Assembly (NCBI GenBank): GCA_002394205.1
Contig: DGTC01000036.1
Span: 1 to 39,176, forward strand
DNA from: Lachnospira sp. UBA4346
Lineage (GTDB): Bacteria > Bacillota > Clostridia > Lachnospirales > Lachnospiraceae
Direction of reading: 5' to 3'
DNA length: 39,176 bases
Below are positions 31,045 through 39,176 of this stretch, piece by piece. Under the pieces are notes generated by a model. That model was not told where the DNA came from. It was given only the letters and a program-made list of their open reading frames with translations, and made no database searches. Within the stretch, counting starts at the first letter, position 1; each line of letters begins with the position of its first letter. A program made the translations under genes and the position numbers.

Positions 31045-32419
31045 ATTAAAAAACAAATTTTATAACACAAATGCAGTGGATAAGAACAACTTGTTATTTT
31101 CCAATAAGGCGTTATTTGCATTGTTGCTGCCATTGGTTGTGGAGCAGATTCTCAATTCTTTTATGGGAATGACAGATACGATTATGGTAAGTAATGTGGG
31201 AAGTACGGCGATTTCGGCAGTGTCTTTGGTAGATTCTATCAATAATCTGGTTATTCAGGTCTTTTCGGCATTGGCAGCAGGTGCGGCGATTATCTGTTCA
31301 CAGTATATCGGAAGTGGCAATATTAAGGCTTGTAACAAGGCGGCACGACAGGTTGTATTGTCTGTCAGTGTGATTTCCATAAGCATTATGTTGATTGGAT
31401 TGTTGAGCAGAACATGGCTGCTTGCAACAATCTTTGGCCGTGTAGAACCGGATGTTATGACAAATGCGCAGATTTATTTTATGATTACAGTGATATCGTA
31501 TCCATTTCTTGCGTTATTTAATGTAGGTTCTGCATTCTTTCGGGCAGATGGCAATGCGAAATATCCGATGACGGTATCGATTATTTCAAATGTATTGAAC
31601 TTAATCGGAAATGCAATTTTCATCTTTGTCTTTCATATGGGCGTGGCAGGTGCGGCACTTGCAACATTGATGTCCAGAGCATTTTGCATGATTGTGATAT
31701 TCTATTCATTACATAAAGAGAAACAGACAATCGTCATTAATCAGTATTTCAAGATTCGACCGGACGCACGTTTGATTAAGCAGGTACTTGCCATCGGAAT
31801 TCCGGCAGGTGTAGAGAATGGAATGTTTCAGTTTGGAAAGTTGGCGATTCAGTCCACTGTATCGGCAATGGGAACGACAGCCATTGCGGCACAGGCGATG
31901 ACTAATATCTTAGAAAATGTCAATGGTGTCGTAGGAATCGGTGTTGGAATCGGTCTGATGACGGTTGTTGGACAGAGTATTGGCGCAGGCCGAAAAGAAG
32001 AAGCAAAGTACTACATGGTAAAGCTCACAGCGATTGCAGAAGTCGGAATCTTTTTGTCTTGCCTGTTTGCATTTGCGATTACAGATGCAGTTGCATGGAT
32101 TGGTGGAATGGAGCCGGAGAGTGCAGCGTTGTGTAAGTCAATGATGGTTGCGATTACCATTGTAAAGCCATTGGTGTGGACACTGTCCTTTATCCCGGCA
32201 TATGGTATGCGTGCAGCAGGCGATGTGAAGTTCTCTATGATTGTATCGACTTGTACGATGTGGTTCTGCCGTGTGGCTCTGTGTATCTTTCTGGTACATG
32301 CATTTCATATGGGACCAATGGCAGTATGGTATGGAATGTTCGCCGACTGGACGATTCGGGCATGTATCTTTGCAGGACGTTTCTTTAGCGGTCGCTGGCT
32401 GAAGATGCGGTTGGCGTAA
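31034..32419 (+). CDS. MATE-family efflux transporter (second copy of the family)
   Basis: A 461-residue membrane protein with about twelve helices. Typical MATE features are LLLPLVVEQILNSFMGMTDT with TIMVSNVG in the first half and IPAGVENGMFQFGKL in the second. The most likely start is TTG 31034, which overlaps the Hpt gene by 11 bases. The preceding in-frame codons include TGA at 31025, and AAGGTGATG lies a short way upstream. The next in-frame Met would cut into the first helix. Translation coupling to hpt is likely. The substrate is unknown; the protein is clearly distinct from the first MATE gene. Confidence 0.85.
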   Translation: MINKLKNKFYNTNAVDKNNLLFSNKALFALLLPLVVEQILNSFMGMTDTIMVSNVGSTAISAVSLVDSINNLVIQVFSALAAGAAIICSQYIGSGNIKACNKAARQVVLSVSVISISIMLIGLLSRTWLLATIFGRVEPDVMTNAQIYFMITVISYPFLALFNVGSAFFRADGNAKYPMTVSIISNVLNLIGNAIFIFVFHMGVAGAALATLMSRAFCMIVIFYSLHKEKQTIVINQYFKIRPDARLIKQVLAIGIPAGVENGMFQFGKLAIQSTVSAMGTTAIAAQAMTNILENVNGVVGIGVGIGLMTVVGQSIGAGRKEEAKYYMVKLTAIAEVGIFLSCLFAFAITDAVAWIGGMEPESAALCKSMMVAITIVKPLVWTLSFIPAYGMRAAGDVKFSMIVSTCTMWFCRVALCIFLVHAFHMGPMAVWYGMFADWTIRACIFAGRFFSGRWLKMRLA

Positions 32420-32449
32420 GGAAATATTTTATACGAGGAGAAGATTATA

Positions 32450-33019
32450 ATGAAAGAGTTATTAGAATTAGTAAAGAAGAATCGTTCTTATAGAAGATTC
32501 TATCAAGAGGAACGAATTACAAAAGAACAGGTATTAGCGTTGATTGAATTGGCTAGAAATACAGCGTCTGGTGCAAATAGACAGCCGATTAAATATAAGA
32601 TTGTTACACAGGCAGCGGAATGTGAACGGGTATTTAAGCATCTTGCGTGGGCAGGATATTACACAGACTGGGAAGGACCGGAAGAAGGAGAACGTCCGTC
32701 AGCATATATTCTGCTGGCGACACCGACAGGGACAAATGCACAGTGTGATATAGGAATTGCAGCACAGACCATATTACTCGGAGCAACACAGGCTGGCTTC
32801 GGTGGTTGTATGCTCGCAAATATCAAAAGAGATCTTCTTGCAAAAGAATTACAGATTCCAGAAGATTATAAGATTGATTTATGCGTAGCACTCGGTAAGC
32901 CAAAAGAAGAAGTTGTTCTAGAAGACGTTGCCGCAGATGCAGATATGAAATATTACCGTGATGCGAATCAAGTACAGCATGTGCCGAAGAAGCGGTTAGA
33001 AGAGATTCTGTTTTCATAG
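32450..33019 (+). CDS. Nitroreductase-family flavoprotein
   Basis: A 189-residue protein. It has an FMN-phosphate-binding N terminus (KKNRSYRRFYQE), NTASGANRQPIKY at about 36-48, and GGCMLANIKR in the C-terminal half, which follows the usual nitroreductase pattern. These dimeric enzymes reduce quinones, nitro-compounds or flavins with NAD(P)H; the substrate cannot be read. GAGGAG lies 9 bases before the ATG, and the gene is 30 bases after the MATE gene, so they may be co-transcribed. A strong terminator ends the unit. Confidence 0.88.
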   Translation: MKELLELVKKNRSYRRFYQEERITKEQVLALIELARNTASGANRQPIKYKIVTQAAECERVFKHLAWAGYYTDWEGPEEGERPSAYILLATPTGTNAQCDIGIAAQTILLGATQAGFGGCMLANIKRDLLAKELQIPEDYKIDLCVALGKPKEEVVLEDVAADADMKYYRDANQVQHVPKKRLEEILFS

Positions 33020-33064
33020 AATAAGGAAAACGAGAACAATAATAATAAAATATTCGTTTTGAAG

Positions 33065-33113
33065 AGATAACACTAGAAATTTCAAGGAGATAGATTCTGG
33101 TGTTATCTTTTTT
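33065..33113 (+). terminator. Strong terminator after the nitroreductase gene
   Basis: A 14-bp stem (33065-33078 with 33095-33108, one G-U pair) is followed by six T residues. Confidence 0.9.
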
Positions 33114-33146
33114 GTGTGTTGTAGGAAGAGAGCACCTCAATAGTAG

Positions 33147-33175
33147 TTGTATTTATTTCAGTACAATGATATAAT
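33147..33175 (+). promoter_or_regulatory. Extended -10 promoter of the beta-CASP gene
   Basis: TGATATAAT (33167-33175) is a perfect extended -10. TTGTAT (33147-33152) lies 17 bases upstream as a weak -35. Confidence 0.65.
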
Positions 33176-33199
33176 AGGCACATACTAAATATCGTACAA

Positions 33200-33216
33200 T
33201 CGCATCAAAAATGCGA
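33200..33216 (+). promoter_or_regulatory. 5'-leader stem-loop
   Basis: TCGCAT (33200-33205), a CAAAA loop and ATGCGA (33211-33216) form a perfect short hairpin near the 5' end of the predicted transcript, 24 bases before the start codon. Confidence 0.45.
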
Positions 33217-33240
33217 CTGCGTAGACTGGAGGTAGTAGTT

Positions 33241-34839
33241 ATGAAACTGACATTTTTAGGCGCAGATCATGAGGTTACAGGTAGCTGCCATTTGCTTCAG
33301 GCTTGTGGAAAGAACATTTTGATTGACTGTGGTATGGAGCAGGGCAATGATGTGTATGAGAATCAGGAATTACCGATTCCGGCATCCGAAGTGGATTATG
33401 TATTGCTGACACATGCACATATTGACCATTCCGGATTGATACCATTGTTGTATGTGAATGGATTTCGAGGACAGGTATTTACAACATCGCCAACGGTTGA
33501 TTTATGCACGATTATGTTAAAGGATAGTGCGCATATCCAGATGTTCGAAGCAGAGTGGAGAAATCGTAAGGCAAAGCGTTCCGATGGTATATTGAAGGAA
33601 TTCGTTCCATTGTATGATGTGGAAGCTGCAATCAATGTTATGAAACAGTTCGTGGGTTGTGAATATGATGAAATCATACAGATTACAGAAGGCGTTCAGA
33701 TTCGATTTACAGATGTGGGACATTTACTTGGTTCAGCAAGTATTGAGGTATGGATTCAGGAAGAAGATATTAAGAAAAAGATTGTATTTTCTGGAGATAT
33801 TGGGAATGTGAATAAACCAATCGTCAAAGATCCGAAATATTTAACCTATGCAGATTATGTTGTTATGGAATCTACGTATGGAGATCGCAGTCATGGTGGA
33901 ACGCCGGATTATGTGAAGGAACTAGTAGATGTATTTTCAAGAACCTTTGCAAGAGGGGGCAATGTCGTAATTCCTTCATTTGCAGTCGGAAGAACGCAGG
34001 AGTTATTATATTTCATTCGTAAAATTAAGGAAGATAAACTTGTTGATTATGATTTTGATGTCTATATGGATAGTCCGTTAGCAATCGAAGCTACGAATAT
34101 TTTTAATAAGAATGTCAGTACGTGTTTTGATGAAGAATCTATGGCGTTGGTTCAGCGCGGGATTAATCCGCTTACATTTCCGGGATTGAAATATGCGGTA
34201 TCCAGTGATGAATCGAAGCTGATTAATTTCGATATGAAGCCAAAGGTTATTTTGTCTGCATCTGGCATGTGTGAAGCAGGCAGAATTAGACATCATTTAA
34301 AACACAACCTTTGGAGAAAAGAATGTACAATTCTGTTTGTTGGTTATCAGGCACTTGGAACGACAGGGCGTGCGATTATAGAAGGTGCAAAAGAAATCAA
34401 GCTCTTTGGGGAACCAATTAGTATTCAGGCAGAGATTGCACAGTTGCCGGGTTCAAGCGGACATGCAGATAAGGAAGGTTTAATTCGCTGGATTCAGGCA
34501 TTTCAGAATAATCCGGAGAAGGTATTTATTGTGCATGGAGAAGATTCTGTCTGCGATACATTTGCAGCGGAGTTAGAGAGTTCTTATGGTTATCATACGA
34601 TTGCACCATATACAGGCGCAAGTTTTGATTTGGCAACAGGAGAATGTATTGCAGAAGGCAATCATGAACGGATTTCAAGAAGGACGGTTGCGAAAAAGAG
34701 CAGTGGTGTATTTGCTAGATTGCTTGCTGCCGGACAGAGATTACTTACGGTTATTAAGCATAATGAAGGTGGTGCGAATAAGGATTTGGCAAAATTTGCA
34801 GACCAGATTAACGCTTTATGCGATAAATGGGACCGATAG
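33241..34839 (+). CDS. Beta-CASP metallo-beta-lactamase-fold hydrolase (CPSF/RNA-processing type)
   Basis: A 532-residue protein. The MBL metal-binding motif is HAHIDH (58-63), with a DVGHLLGSAS segment and FSGDIGN later in the core. The inserted beta-CASP domain contains SFAVGRTQELLYF and the C-terminal part has SASGMCEAGRIRHHL and FVGYQALGTTGR, features shared with archaeal and bacterial CPSF73-like ribonucleases. It probably cleaves RNA, although relatives with other substrates exist. The start is ATG 33241, a few bases after GGAGG; an upstream in-frame ATG at 33211 lies within the leader hairpin. The gene has its own promoter, and the lipid-kinase-like gene follows after 32 bases. Confidence 0.88.
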   Translation: MKLTFLGADHEVTGSCHLLQACGKNILIDCGMEQGNDVYENQELPIPASEVDYVLLTHAHIDHSGLIPLLYVNGFRGQVFTTSPTVDLCTIMLKDSAHIQMFEAEWRNRKAKRSDGILKEFVPLYDVEAAINVMKQFVGCEYDEIIQITEGVQIRFTDVGHLLGSASIEVWIQEEDIKKKIVFSGDIGNVNKPIVKDPKYLTYADYVVMESTYGDRSHGGTPDYVKELVDVFSRTFARGGNVVIPSFAVGRTQELLYFIRKIKEDKLVDYDFDVYMDSPLAIEATNIFNKNVSTCFDEESMALVQRGINPLTFPGLKYAVSSDESKLINFDMKPKVILSASGMCEAGRIRHHLKHNLWRKECTILFVGYQALGTTGRAIIEGAKEIKLFGEPISIQAEIAQLPGSSGHADKEGLIRWIQAFQNNPEKVFIVHGEDSVCDTFAAELESSYGYHTIAPYTGASFDLATGECIAEGNHERISRRTVAKKSSGVFARLLAAGQRLLTVIKHNEGGANKDLAKFADQINALCDKWDR

Positions 34840-34871
34840 AATATACAAAAAGGCATAGGTGAAATAGAAAA

Positions 34872-35804
34872 ATGAAGAAAATGTTATTTGTTTTTAATCC
34901 ACATTCAGGAAAAGCACAGATTAAGAATTCTCTGTTGAAAATCGTAGAAGTATTTTCGGCAGCAGAATATGAAGTGACGGTTTATCCAACGAAGGCAGCA
35001 AGAGATGGCTATCAGCATATTTTAGAGAATGCCGGTAGATATGATGTTGTGGTATGCAGTGGTGGTGATGGAACACTCAATGAAACAGTAGGAGCGATTT
35101 TAGATTATGATGGAAAGAAGCCGCCGATTGGATATATTCCAAGTGGAACAACGAATGACTTTGCTACAAGTCTGAATATTCCGAAAGATATGGTACGGGC
35201 AGCACAGCATATTGTGGATGGTGCACCGGAACCTTGTGATATTGGTTTGGTCAATGGAAAACGGTCATTTAATTATGTAGCGGCGTTTGGTGCATTTACA
35301 GAAGTCTCATATGCAACACCGCAGGGACTCAAAAATATGTTTGGTCATCAGGCATATGTGATGGAAGGAATTAAGAGTCTGACAGCACTCAAACCGTACT
35401 ATATGCGAATTCAGACAGATACAGAAGAGATTCAGGGAAGTTTCATCTATGGAATGGTAAGTAATACAGAATCTGTTGGAGGAATGAAAGGTCTGACGGG
35501 TACAGGCATTGATTTGCAGGATGGATTATTTGAAGTGACTTTGATTAAGGAAATTAAGAGTCCATTGGATTTACAACAGCTTGTAACAGGATTTATTACT
35601 CAAAATTTTGAAAAATGTGATATGGTATACTCGTTTAAGACAAATAAGATTCATTTTGAGAGTGTAGTTCCTGTGAGTTGGACACTGGATGGAGAGTTCG
35701 GAGGAGAACATAAAGAAGTGACGTATGAGGTGTTGCCGGGAGCTGTTGAATTTTTAGTTAAGAAAAGAAAGGGGATAACTAATAAACTAAATAAAATTAA
35801 CTAA
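34872..35804 (+). CDS. Diacylglycerol/lipid kinase family protein (DgkB/YegS-like)
   Basis: A 310-residue soluble protein with the DAGK catalytic domain: VFNPHSGKA (7-15), SGGDGTLNE (63-71) binding ATP, and IPSGTTNDFA (89-98). The C-terminal beta-sandwich (from about 130) ends with TLDGEFGG, as in DgkB and YegS. It phosphorylates diacylglycerol or a related lipid at the membrane surface, recycling diacylglycerol formed during lipoteichoic acid or phospholipid turnover. The substrate preference is not certain. It is probably co-transcribed with the beta-CASP gene. A long hairpin terminator follows. Confidence 0.9.
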   Translation: MKKMLFVFNPHSGKAQIKNSLLKIVEVFSAAEYEVTVYPTKAARDGYQHILENAGRYDVVVCSGGDGTLNETVGAILDYDGKKPPIGYIPSGTTNDFATSLNIPKDMVRAAQHIVDGAPEPCDIGLVNGKRSFNYVAAFGAFTEVSYATPQGLKNMFGHQAYVMEGIKSLTALKPYYMRIQTDTEEIQGSFIYGMVSNTESVGGMKGLTGTGIDLQDGLFEVTLIKEIKSPLDLQQLVTGFITQNFEKCDMVYSFKTNKIHFESVVPVSWTLDGEFGGEHKEVTYEVLPGAVEFLVKKRKGITNKLNKIN

Positions 35805-35865
35805 ATACAACTTTTGGATAATAAAGTTAAGATTTTTCGCAATTTTGAATTGAGAAATGAAAAAT

Positions 35866-35920
35866 ATAAAGTGGTATTTTCTATCAGATTTTTATGATAG
35901 AAAATATCACTTTATTTTTA
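35866..35920 (+). terminator. Very long hairpin terminator
   Basis: A 21-bp stem (35866-35886 with 35895-35915, one G-U pair) with an 8-base loop, followed by a T-rich tail. Confidence 0.9.
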
Positions 35921-36206
35921 TTTGTATCAATACTACTACTTTTGAAATGATTGTAGAAAAATATATAAAAATCGGCAAAATTAAGACACAATTTTCGAAC
36001 AATTCAAGATTTTTCAATATAGTTTGTTATAAGTTTATCAAAAATTGGAGGGATTTTGTTTTATAAAACTATTTTAAAACAATTGCATCAATTTTATTAG
36101 ATGATAAATTGTAAAATGTATGTGTAATAATATCTATAATAAACTGAAAACAATAGAAAATTAAATAAAATTGACAAATAATCAGACAATTTACAACGGC
36201 CGACGA
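35921..36206. other. AT-rich intergenic stretch before gltB
   Basis: No gene is supported. A TTGACA at 36171-36176 has no matching -10. Two TTTACAA copies (36190-36196 and 36207-36213) lie about 17 bases apart around GGCCG and may be a regulator site next to the promoter. Confidence 0.4.
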
Positions 36207-36235
36207 TTTACAAATGAAAATCAAAAGCGTATATT
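36207..36235 (+). promoter_or_regulatory. gltB promoter
   Basis: TTTACA (36207-36212), a 17-base spacer and TATATT (36230-36235). Each differs from consensus at a single base. The predicted leader is about 88 bases. Confidence 0.65.
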
Positions 36236-36329
36236 ATCAATTAAATTAAGACTGCACGAATAAAATAAAAAGTGATTCAGATAAAAGCGTTCATCATATT
36301 GCAGTTTTGGAAATTAGGAGGAAGGAAAT

Positions 36330-39176
36330 ATGAATATGGAAAAGCAGAACAGACAGCCGGCATTATATAGTCCGGCATTTGAGCATGACAATTGTGGAAT
36401 TGGTGCGGTTGTCAGTATTCATGGTATCAAGACACACCAGACAGTATCCGATGCGTTGAGTATTGTCGAGAATCTGGAGCATAGAGCAGGTAAAGATGCA
36501 GAAGGTAAAACAGGTGATGGTGTAGGTATTTTGTTACAGATTTCACATAAGTTTTTCAAAAAAGCAGTAGCACCTTTGGGAATTGAGATTGGCGATGAAC
36601 GGGATTATGGCGTTGGAATGTTTTTCTTTCCACAGGATGAGCTGCAAAGAAATCGTGCAAAGAAGATGTTTGAGATTATCGTAGAGAAGGAAGGACTTGA
36701 ATTCTTAGGATGGAGAGTTGTTCCAACGGCACCAAATGTTCTTGGCAAGAAGGCAATTGACTGTATGCCTTATATTATGCAGGCATTTATTAAAAGACCT
36801 AATGATGTGGCAAAAGGAATTGATTTTGATAGAAAGTTGTATGTAGCCAGAAGAGTATTTGAGCAGACCAATGAAAATACGTATGTGGTGTCATTATCAA
36901 GTAGGACGATTGTATACAAGGGAATGTTTTTAGTAGGTCAGCTTCGTCAGTTCTTTGAGGATTTAAGAGATGATGATTATGAATCTGCAATTGCATTGGT
37001 ACATTCCAGATTTTCAACGAATACAAATCCAAGTTGGGAACGTGCACATCCGAACAGATTTATCGTACATAACGGTGAAATCAATACAATTAAGGGCAAT
37101 GCAGACCGTATGCTTGCCAGAGAAGAGACGATGTATTCGGATTATTTAGAGGAGCAGATGTCAAAGATTACACCGGTTGTCAATACAAATGGTTCCGATT
37201 CTTCTATGCTTGATAATACATTGGAATTCTTTGTCATGAATGGTATGCCGCTTCCGCTTGCTGTGATGATTACGATTCCAGAGCCATGGAGCAATAACAA
37301 AGCGATGGCACAGGAGAAGAAAGATTTCTATCAGTATTATGCGACAATGATGGAACCATGGGATGGTCCTGCATCGATTCTGTTCTCTGATGGCGATATC
37401 ATGGGTGCAGTATTAGACAGAAATGGACTTCGTCCTTCCAGATATTATGTAACCAATGATGGATATTTGATTCTTTCTTCAGAAGTTGGGGTATTGCCAA
37501 TTGATGAGAGCAGAATTCAGTCAAAAGATCGTCTAAGACCGGGTAAGATGCTTTTAGTTGATACGGTAGCAGGAAGATTAATTGATGATGATGAGTTGAA
37601 AGAAAAATATGCAACAAGCAAGCCATACGGAGAATGGTTAGATAACAATCTCGTTCAGTTATCAGATTTAAAGATTCCGAATAAGCATGTACAGATGCAT
37701 ACAAAGGAAGATCGTGCCAGATTACAGAAAGCCTTCGGTTATACATATGAAGATTTCAAGACATCCATTTTGCCAATGGCGTTAAATGGTTCGGAGCAGA
37801 TTGGAGCAATGGGAATTGATACACCACTTGCAGTATTATCGAATCACCATCAGCCACTGTTTAATTATTTTAAGCAGATGTTTGCACAGGTAACAAACCC
37901 ACCAATCGATTCTATTCGTGAAAAAGTTGTCACATCAACAACGGTTTATTTAGGAACAGATGGAAATGTATTAAAGGAAGAAGCAGAAAACTGCAAACAG
38001 TTAAAGATAAATCACCCAATTCTTACGAATACAGATTTGTTGAAAATTAAGAATATGAAGGTGGAAGGCTTCAAAGTAGAGACGATTCCAATCATTTATT
38101 ATAAGAATACATCATTAGAAAAGGCAATCGATCACTTGTATGTGGAGGCGGACAGAGCACATAGAGAAGGTGCAAATATTATTATTTTGTCCGACAGAGG
38201 TGTGGATGAGAATCATGTTGCAATTCCTTCATTGCTTGCAGTATCTGCATTGCAGCAGTATCTTGTTCGCTCTAAGAAAAGAACAAGTATGGCAGTAATT
38301 TTAGAAAGCGGTGAGCCAAGAGATGTCCATCATTTTGCAACATTATTGGGTTACGGTGCATCTGCAATTAATCCATATTTGGCACAGGAAAGTATTCAGG
38401 AACTTATTGACTTGCATATGTTGGATAAAGACTATTATGCAGCAGTGGACGATTACAATAATGCGATTTTAAATGGCATTGTTAAAATTGCAGCAAAGAT
38501 GGGTATTTCTACAATTCAGTCTTATCAGGGTTCTAAAATGTTTGAGGCAATTGGTATCAATTCCGATGTGATTCAAAAATATTTTAAGGGAACAGTATCA
38601 AGAATCGAAGGAATCGGTTTGTCTGATATTGAAAATGATGTAGAAACACGTCATTCCAGCGCATTTGATCCACTCGGATTATCCGTTGATACAACATTAG
38701 ATTCTGCTGGCGCACACAAGATGAGAAGTGGGAAAGAAGAACATCTGTACAATCCACAGACGATTCATTTGTTACAGCTTGCAACACGTACAGGTGATTA
38801 TAATACATTTAAAGAATATACAAAGTTAGTCAATCAGGAAACAGGTGTTAAGAACCTTCGTGGTATGATGAATATCCGTTTTCCAAAGAAGGGAATCTCA
38901 ATTGATGAAGTTGAGAGCGTTGACGCAATTGTCCAGAGATTTAAGACGGGTGCGATGTCTTATGGTTCGATTTCCAAAGAAGCACATGAGACAATGGCAA
39001 TTGCAATGAATATGATTCATGGTAAATCAAATAGTGGTGAAGGCGGCGAAGATGAAGACAGATTGACTGTTGGTGCAGATGGACGCAATCGCTGTTCTGC
39101 AATTAAGCAGGTTGCTTCCGGTCGATTTGGTGTTACATCTCGTTATTTAGTCAGTGCAAAAGAGATTCAGATTAAG
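36330..39176 (+). CDS. gltB: Glutamate synthase, large subunit (5' part, runs off the window)
   Basis: 949 codons are present of the roughly 1500 usual for this family. A 21-residue propeptide precedes Cys22 (HDNCGIGAV), which becomes the N-terminal nucleophile of the glutaminase domain after cleavage. The glutaminase domain runs to about 430, the central domain follows, and the FMN-binding synthase domain begins near 830. The conserved GKSNSGEGGEDEDR is at 898-911. The enzyme makes two glutamates from glutamine and 2-oxoglutarate, the central step of ammonia assimilation. GGAGGAAGGA lies just before the ATG. The small subunit and the iron-sulfur and C-terminal parts lie beyond the edge. Confidence 0.94.
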   Translation, partial: MNMEKQNRQPALYSPAFEHDNCGIGAVVSIHGIKTHQTVSDALSIVENLEHRAGKDAEGKTGDGVGILLQISHKFFKKAVAPLGIEIGDERDYGVGMFFFPQDELQRNRAKKMFEIIVEKEGLEFLGWRVVPTAPNVLGKKAIDCMPYIMQAFIKRPNDVAKGIDFDRKLYVARRVFEQTNENTYVVSLSSRTIVYKGMFLVGQLRQFFEDLRDDDYESAIALVHSRFSTNTNPSWERAHPNRFIVHNGEINTIKGNADRMLAREETMYSDYLEEQMSKITPVVNTNGSDSSMLDNTLEFFVMNGMPLPLAVMITIPEPWSNNKAMAQEKKDFYQYYATMMEPWDGPASILFSDGDIMGAVLDRNGLRPSRYYVTNDGYLILSSEVGVLPIDESRIQSKDRLRPGKMLLVDTVAGRLIDDDELKEKYATSKPYGEWLDNNLVQLSDLKIPNKHVQMHTKEDRARLQKAFGYTYEDFKTSILPMALNGSEQIGAMGIDTPLAVLSNHHQPLFNYFKQMFAQVTNPPIDSIREKVVTSTTVYLGTDGNVLKEEAENCKQLKINHPILTNTDLLKIKNMKVEGFKVETIPIIYYKNTSLEKAIDHLYVEADRAHREGANIIILSDRGVDENHVAIPSLLAVSALQQYLVRSKKRTSMAVILESGEPRDVHHFATLLGYGASAINPYLAQESIQELIDLHMLDKDYYAAVDDYNNAILNGIVKIAAKMGISTIQSYQGSKMFEAIGINSDVIQKYFKGTVSRIEGIGLSDIENDVETRHSSAFDPLGLSVDTTLDSAGAHKMRSGKEEHLYNPQTIHLLQLATRTGDYNTFKEYTKLVNQETGVKNLRGMMNIRFPKKGISIDEVESVDAIVQRFKTGAMSYGSISKEAHETMAIAMNMIHGKSNSGEGGEDEDRLTVGADGRNRCSAIKQVASGRFGVTSRYLVSAKEIQIK

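Noticed and set aside
35990..36004. CodY-like box AATTTTCGAACAATT upstream of gltB
   Set aside because: It has three mismatches to the 15-base consensus, and such matches are frequent in AT-rich DNA; it also lies about 200 bases before the predicted promoter.
36270..36330. Resemblance of the gltB leader to a glutamine (glnA) riboswitch: CGTTCATC followed by GGAAATTAGG and GGAAGGAA
   Set aside because: The closing stem (GCGTT with AACGC) and the exact conserved core are missing; the GGA-rich part is explained by the ribosome site.
1..39176. CRISPR array, prophage, or restriction/toxin-antitoxin system
   Set aside because: No regularly spaced direct repeats with unique spacers, no phage structural genes, and no nuclease-methylase or toxin-antitoxin pairs were seen.

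Overview
The window most resembles a spore-forming, AT-rich member of the Clostridia, probably Lachnospiraceae. The evidence is a dipicolinate synthase operon (dpaA-dpaB) for spore maturation, BspA-type leucine-rich surface proteins, cell-wall-binding repeats of the GWWKI..GAVDF type, a THF riboswitch in front of an ECF folate transporter, and a PTS IIC of the EIIC_2 type. The species cannot be named from the sequence alone.

Left arm (1-5.0 kb): the 3' end of an unknown gene, a palindromic REP-like hairpin, a small heavy-metal chaperone, and on the minus strand a moxR / DUF58 / transglutaminase operon with its own promoter. This arm is clearly richer in G+C than the rest (hand counts of single 60-base lines: 52% at 1021-1080 against 27% at 7321-7380). 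The change falls at or next to a tRNA-Trp gene (5116-5186), which has a clear promoter and terminator. The junction may mark an island boundary or an assembly join. A decayed region follows, with a phzF-like gene remnant, an HD-domain hydrolase and a small membrane protein.

Central block (6.8-18.1 kb): the most unusual gene is a 907-codon fusion of an EF-G/TetM-like translational GTPase with a C-terminal YacP/Rae1-type NYN ribonuclease domain. It is translationally coupled to two ABC half-transporters that look like an asymmetric heterodimeric exporter. Then come folT with its THF riboswitch (minus strand), a MATE exporter preceded by three 18-bp tandem repeats, a SAM methyltransferase carrying a G8 run, and dpaA-dpaB behind a sigma-K-like promoter.

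Envelope block (18.3-25.9 kb): a receptor-less methyl-accepting signalling domain, a 1290-residue secreted BspA-like protein whose promoter spacer contains a T12 tract, a polytopic membrane protein, and a 507-residue secreted protein with LRR-like repeats and nine cell-wall-binding repeats. Strong hairpin terminators separate these units.

Right arm (25.9-39.2 kb): asparagine synthase (minus), a cytoplasmic SGNH esterase, an orphan PTS IIC / Hpt / MATE cluster behind nested palindromes, a nitroreductase, a beta-CASP metallo-hydrolase with a lipid-kinase-like gene, and the 5' part of gltB, which runs off the window end. Names rest on motif reading; no database search was run.
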